Source: Tragulus kanchil (lineage: Eukaryota > Chordata > Mammalia > Artiodactyla > Tragulidae). From it: a stretch of 64,000 nucleotides of DNA. Both the position numbers and the translations under genes were made by a program. Below, in pieces: positions 61,261 to 64,000 of the stretch; positions within the stretch are counted from its first letter, which is position 1; each line of letters begins with the position of its first letter. The stretch covers positions 204,382,900 to 204,446,899 of the forward strand of contig JAIOJX010000026.1 of NCBI GenBank assembly GCA_022376925.1, read 5' to 3'. Below the pieces are notes generated by a model. It was not told the origin of the DNA. It saw only the letters and a list, made by a program, of their open reading frames with translations, and searched no databases.

Positions 61261-62298
61261 GTAACCTCACCCCTTTCCTGCCCCAAAGAGCAATCACAGT
61301 CTTGGGAAGCCTTTATTTTCAAGCTGTGCTTTTACTTAATGATTCTTTTTACCCCCCCCCCCCACCCGCCGAATTAATTAATTATTTTTGGTTGCCCTGA
61401 GTCTTCCTTGCTGCAAGCCGGCTTTCTCTAGTTGCCACAAGCTTGGGCTACTCTTCATTGTGGTGCATGGGCTTCTCATTGCAGTGAATTCTCTTGTTAG
61501 GGGGCAGACTTCAGTAATTGTGATGACTTGGGGCTAGTTGCCCCGAGGCATGTGGGAATCTTCCCAGACCAGTGATCAAACCTGTGTCCCCTGCACTGGA
61601 AGGTGAATTCTTATCCACTTACCATCAGAAAAGTCCTTTTATTAACTCTAAAGTCACAAAATTAGTAAGACCATGGATTTCTATACCAACATTATTTAAA
61701 GAACATTATACCTAGGAATAAAGAAGGAAGCAATGATTATATTCTCAGTTTCACATGAGGGGAAATTGAAGCTAGAGAGAATTCAAGTCACATAAAAAAC
61801 AAACAAAAAATCAAAGCTAGAGCTAAAGAAGGTTGCATCCATCATCCATTAGTAATATTGAAATACATCTTGCTGCTGAGGTGATAAAACCACTTTCAAC
61901 TTAATCAGATTTTTAGAGTTTATCCTTTATAGTATCCATGTTCAAAGGAAGGCTCCCCTCTGGACTGCTTTGTTGTTCGTGATCCAGGTGAATAATCTCA
62001 CACACAAATAGATTCGATAGATCAGTGGAACGTTAAAATTGTTCTTCATGTTTGAGAAATTTTCTGGTCTGTTGTTAAGCTGTCTAAAGAGAGAGGAGCG
62101 TAAGTAGAAGAAAAGTCACCCAAGACAAATGATAGTTTCAATGTAAGTAAATCCCTTATGGAGGACTCAGAGTCACACTGAATTCAGGTTAATGTAATAG
62201 CTATCTCTTTCCTTATCTTGAAAATGATTATGCTGTCACAACTTTATATTTCAGTTTTTATGGAAATGATTCTATCCGTTTGTGACCATTCAAGATTT

Positions 62299-62541
62299 AG
62301 ACCGTGAGAGCTTGTTTGGAGGTTCTAGCAGGGGAGTGCAGTTACTCCCGTACCCTTGACTGAAACCAGTCCTCCTCTGTCAGGGATGGTCATCCTCTTC
62401 ACCGGGGCACGCAACTTCGGGAGGGATGCACATGGAGCAGTGAGGGAGGAAGGGGACACCTGCCTAGCCAGCCAGATCAGCCAAATCAACCCTGGCGATC
62501 ACTGGGGTGACAGATGTTGCAACCAGATCACCCTCACATAC
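62299..62541 (-). pseudogene. RN7SK: 7SK RNA pseudogene, 3'-truncated
   Basis: The minus strand matches the first ~245 nt of the 7SK small nuclear RNA (the P-TEFb-binding RNA, about 332 nt). It begins at the 5' end (tatgtgagggtgatctgg), keeps the GATC repeats of the 5' hairpin (gatctgg and gatcgccagg) and runs to aacctccaaacaagctctca. The 3' hairpin and U-tract are missing and scattered substitutions are present. Similar flanks (caagatttag at 62291, caagatctga at 62548) could be a decayed target-site duplication. It lies in the VNN3 intron, about 50 bp before exon 5. No own terminator, so it is not a functional gene. Confidence 0.9.
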
Positions 62542-62591
62542 ACCAGGCAAGATCTGAAACCAGTATTTGTGTCTCTTCGTGTCACCTATAG

Positions 62592-62965
62592 GCAGTGGAA
62601 TCTATGCACCAGAGGCTGTCAAGGTGTATCACTACGACATGGAAACAGAGAGTGGCCAGCTGATGCTCTCAGAGTTGAAGTCCAGACCTCGAAGAGGACC
62701 CAGTTATCCTGCAGTTGTTGACTGAAGTGTTTATGCCAGAGGGCTCAAGCCATTACCATCTGAGCAGCTGAATTTTCCAGGGATGATTTATTTTGATGAG
62801 TTCACCTTCACTGAGCTTAAGAGAAACACAGGAAATTACACAGTTTGTCAGAAAGACCTGTGTTGTCACTTAACCTACAAGATGTCTGAGAAACGAACTG
62901 ATGAGGTGCATGTACTTGGTGCCTTTGACGGACTGCATACGGTAGAAGGCCAATATTACATACAG
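62592..62965 (+). pseudogene. VNN3: VNN3 exon 5 with premature TGA
   Basis: Acceptor cctatag, donor gtagaa at 62966. It encodes [31 protein letters not shown], then TGA at 62723-62725, then an open frame with [40 protein letters not shown] and [15 protein letters not shown] single G-to-A change of TGG explains the stop; the VNN2 pseudogene keeps TGG (AVNW) at the same place. No other damage is seen. Confidence 0.88.
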
Positions 62966-63209
62966 GTAGAAACAATCAAGTATGTAAGAATGGCTTTTTT
63001 ACTAATTTGTCTTCTAGGTCATCATAGCATTTCTTTAAGAATTGTTCTGGATTCAGTTAGTTGGAATACGGTTCCATTTGTCACTGAGCTTACAGAATCA
63101 GAGCTGCAAGGTAAAAACATGAAGCATATTGGTTAATTCTCAGCAGACTGGGTTGACATTTAAAAAGCTTTAACCTCCATATATTTTATTTTTCTGTCAG
63201 GTTACTTTA

Positions 63210-63540
63210 TTTTATTTTATTTTATTTTTTTAAGCCCTGGCATTTTTTTTTTAACATTTATTTTATTTATTTATCTTTGGGGGGTGGGTTGGGGAGGGAG
63301 GGGGATGGGCAGGCCACTTCTATTGGTCTTTCATTTCTCTATGTTCATCCGTCTTTGTTCTTCGGCTCCTGTGGGCCTCCCATCGCGGTGGCGTCTGTCT
63401 TCGCTGAGCTCCGGCTCGGTAATTGGACACATTGGTCCAGCCGCTCCGCGGCACGTGGGATCTTCCCAGGCCAAGGATCGAACTGGCGCCCCTTGCACTG
63501 CAAGGAGGTGTCCTTACCCAATGGACCACCAGGGAAGCCC
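63210..63540 (-). mobile_element. CHR-like ~330-bp SINE, copy 6 (after VNN3 exon 5)
   Basis: Flanked by ctgtcaggttacttta at 63194 and 63541, with a (TTTTA)n run at the tail. Same family as the elements at 63, 23450, 38339 and 49917. Confidence 0.82.
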
Positions 63541-63724
63541 CTGTCAGGTTACTTTAGAGCTGCATTTTGCAAACTGTCTTCAATAGAGTCCAGAGCAAGA
63601 AGTCCATTGCCCATCATAACCCAGTGTCATCAAGATGTATGACTGAGTTAAAAGAGATACTTAGTGAAACATTTTGTAAAATAATTCAAATCAGAATTAT
63701 AAAAAACTATAAGTATGTCCATTC

Positions 63725-63945
63725 TTCCCTGGTGGCTCAAGGAAGAATGGCAAAGAATCTGACGGCAAGGAATCTACCTGCAATGTAGAAGACCCAAGTT
63801 CAATCCCTGGGTTGGGAATATACCTTGGAGAAGGGAATGACAACCCACTCCAGTATTCTTGCCTGGAGAATTCCATGGACAGAGGAGCCTGATGAGCTAC
63901 AGTTCATGACATCACAAAGAGTTGGACATGACTGAGTGACTAACA
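63725..63945 (+). mobile_element. Bov-tA SINE after VNN3 exon 5
   Basis: cttccctggtggctcaagga, cactccagtattcttgcctg, gttggacatgactgagtgac. It carries a small internal repeat of ggaagaatggcaaagaatct near its head. Confidence 0.8.
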
Positions 63946-64000
63946 TTCTCAATACATAATTATATCCAACATAATCTAATTTTGAAAATTCTATTCTACT

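Larger units (their letters stand above)
59932..62203 (+). repeat. Tandem duplication 20 (offset ~1141 bp), VNN3 exon 4
   Basis: 59932-61065 recurs at 61075-62203. Two single-base deletions lie in the first 80 bp of the second unit. Confidence 0.88.
51221..62965 (+). pseudogene. VNN3: VNN3-type vanin gene, exons 1-5, nonsense mutation in exon 5
   Basis: Pantetheinase-family gene. After collapsing duplicated segments the coding order is exon 1 (52341-52553), 2 (52667-52797), 3 (57823-58015), 4 (59829-60120) and 5 (62592-62965); later exons lie beyond the window. Visible features: signal peptide ([18 protein letters not shown]), sequons NRT (39), NAS (147) and NTS (270), and catalytic Glu80 (VTPED), Lys179 (RYHK) and Cys212 (FTCFD), all present. 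VNN3 is chosen because [15 protein letters not shown] and KYNLFAPE match that paralogue in recalled family sequences. The frame stops at TGA 62723-62725 (residue 321), where family members have Trp; downstream codons to the end of exon 5 are open. About 320 residues would be made, against roughly 500 in the family. It could be a young pseudogene, a polymorphism or a sequence error. Confidence 0.88.

Noticed and set aside
62356..62721. 121-codon open frame on + upstream of and overlapping VNN3 exon 5
   Set aside because: Its first half is antisense 7SK pseudogene sequence and its end is exon 5 read in a wrong frame.

Overview
The window is ruminant (cetartiodactyl) nuclear DNA. The repeat content decides this: BovB (RTE) LINE fragments, many Bov-tA/Bov-A type SINEs (tRNA head joined to a BovB-derived unit), CHR-type tRNA-Glu SINEs, ruminant L1 3' ends and a mariner-type MITE. 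Nothing prokaryotic is present, and there is no CRISPR array or operon. Most long open frames are read through SINEs and are not genes.

Two genes of the vanin (pantetheinase, biotinidase/nitrilase superfamily) cluster lie head to tail on the + strand. The first (about 11.6-38.0 kb) is a VNN2-type gene with all seven coding exons recognisable but clearly dead. Its start codon is ACG, a SINE with a 14-bp target-site duplication sits in exon 1, exons 1 and 5 carry frameshifts, exons 3 and 5 carry in-frame stops, and the catalytic cysteine codon is a serine codon. The second (about 51.1-63.0 kb, running off the window) is a VNN3-type gene. Exons 1-5 are well preserved with an upstream TATA box, a signal peptide and the Glu/Lys/Cys catalytic set, but exon 5 has one TGG-to-TGA change that ends the frame at residue 321. 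The order VNN2 then VNN3 matches the mammalian cluster, so VNN1 would be expected further downstream.

Layout: 0-11 kb is repeats (a new-looking CHR-like SINE, a mariner MITE, a BovB LINE broken by a SINE, an old LTR-like repeat, Bov-tA SINEs). 11.5-38 kb is the VNN2 pseudogene with large SINE-filled introns and a probable ERV LTR near 15 kb. 38-51 kb is intergenic repeats. 51-63 kb is VNN3, with a truncated 7SK RNA pseudogene (antisense) just upstream of exon 5. 63-64 kb holds two SINEs in the VNN3 intron after exon 5.

The most striking structure is not a gene. Twenty direct tandem duplications, with offsets between about 1.01 and 1.23 kb, are spread over the window and account for roughly a third of its length. 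Copies are near-identical, but indels are concentrated close to the junctions. They cut through exons (VNN3 exon 1 appears three times, exon 2 twice, exon 4 one and a half times; VNN2 exons 4 and 5 are partly repeated). The pattern is best explained by unmerged overlaps at contig ends, so gene structure here should be read after collapsing them.
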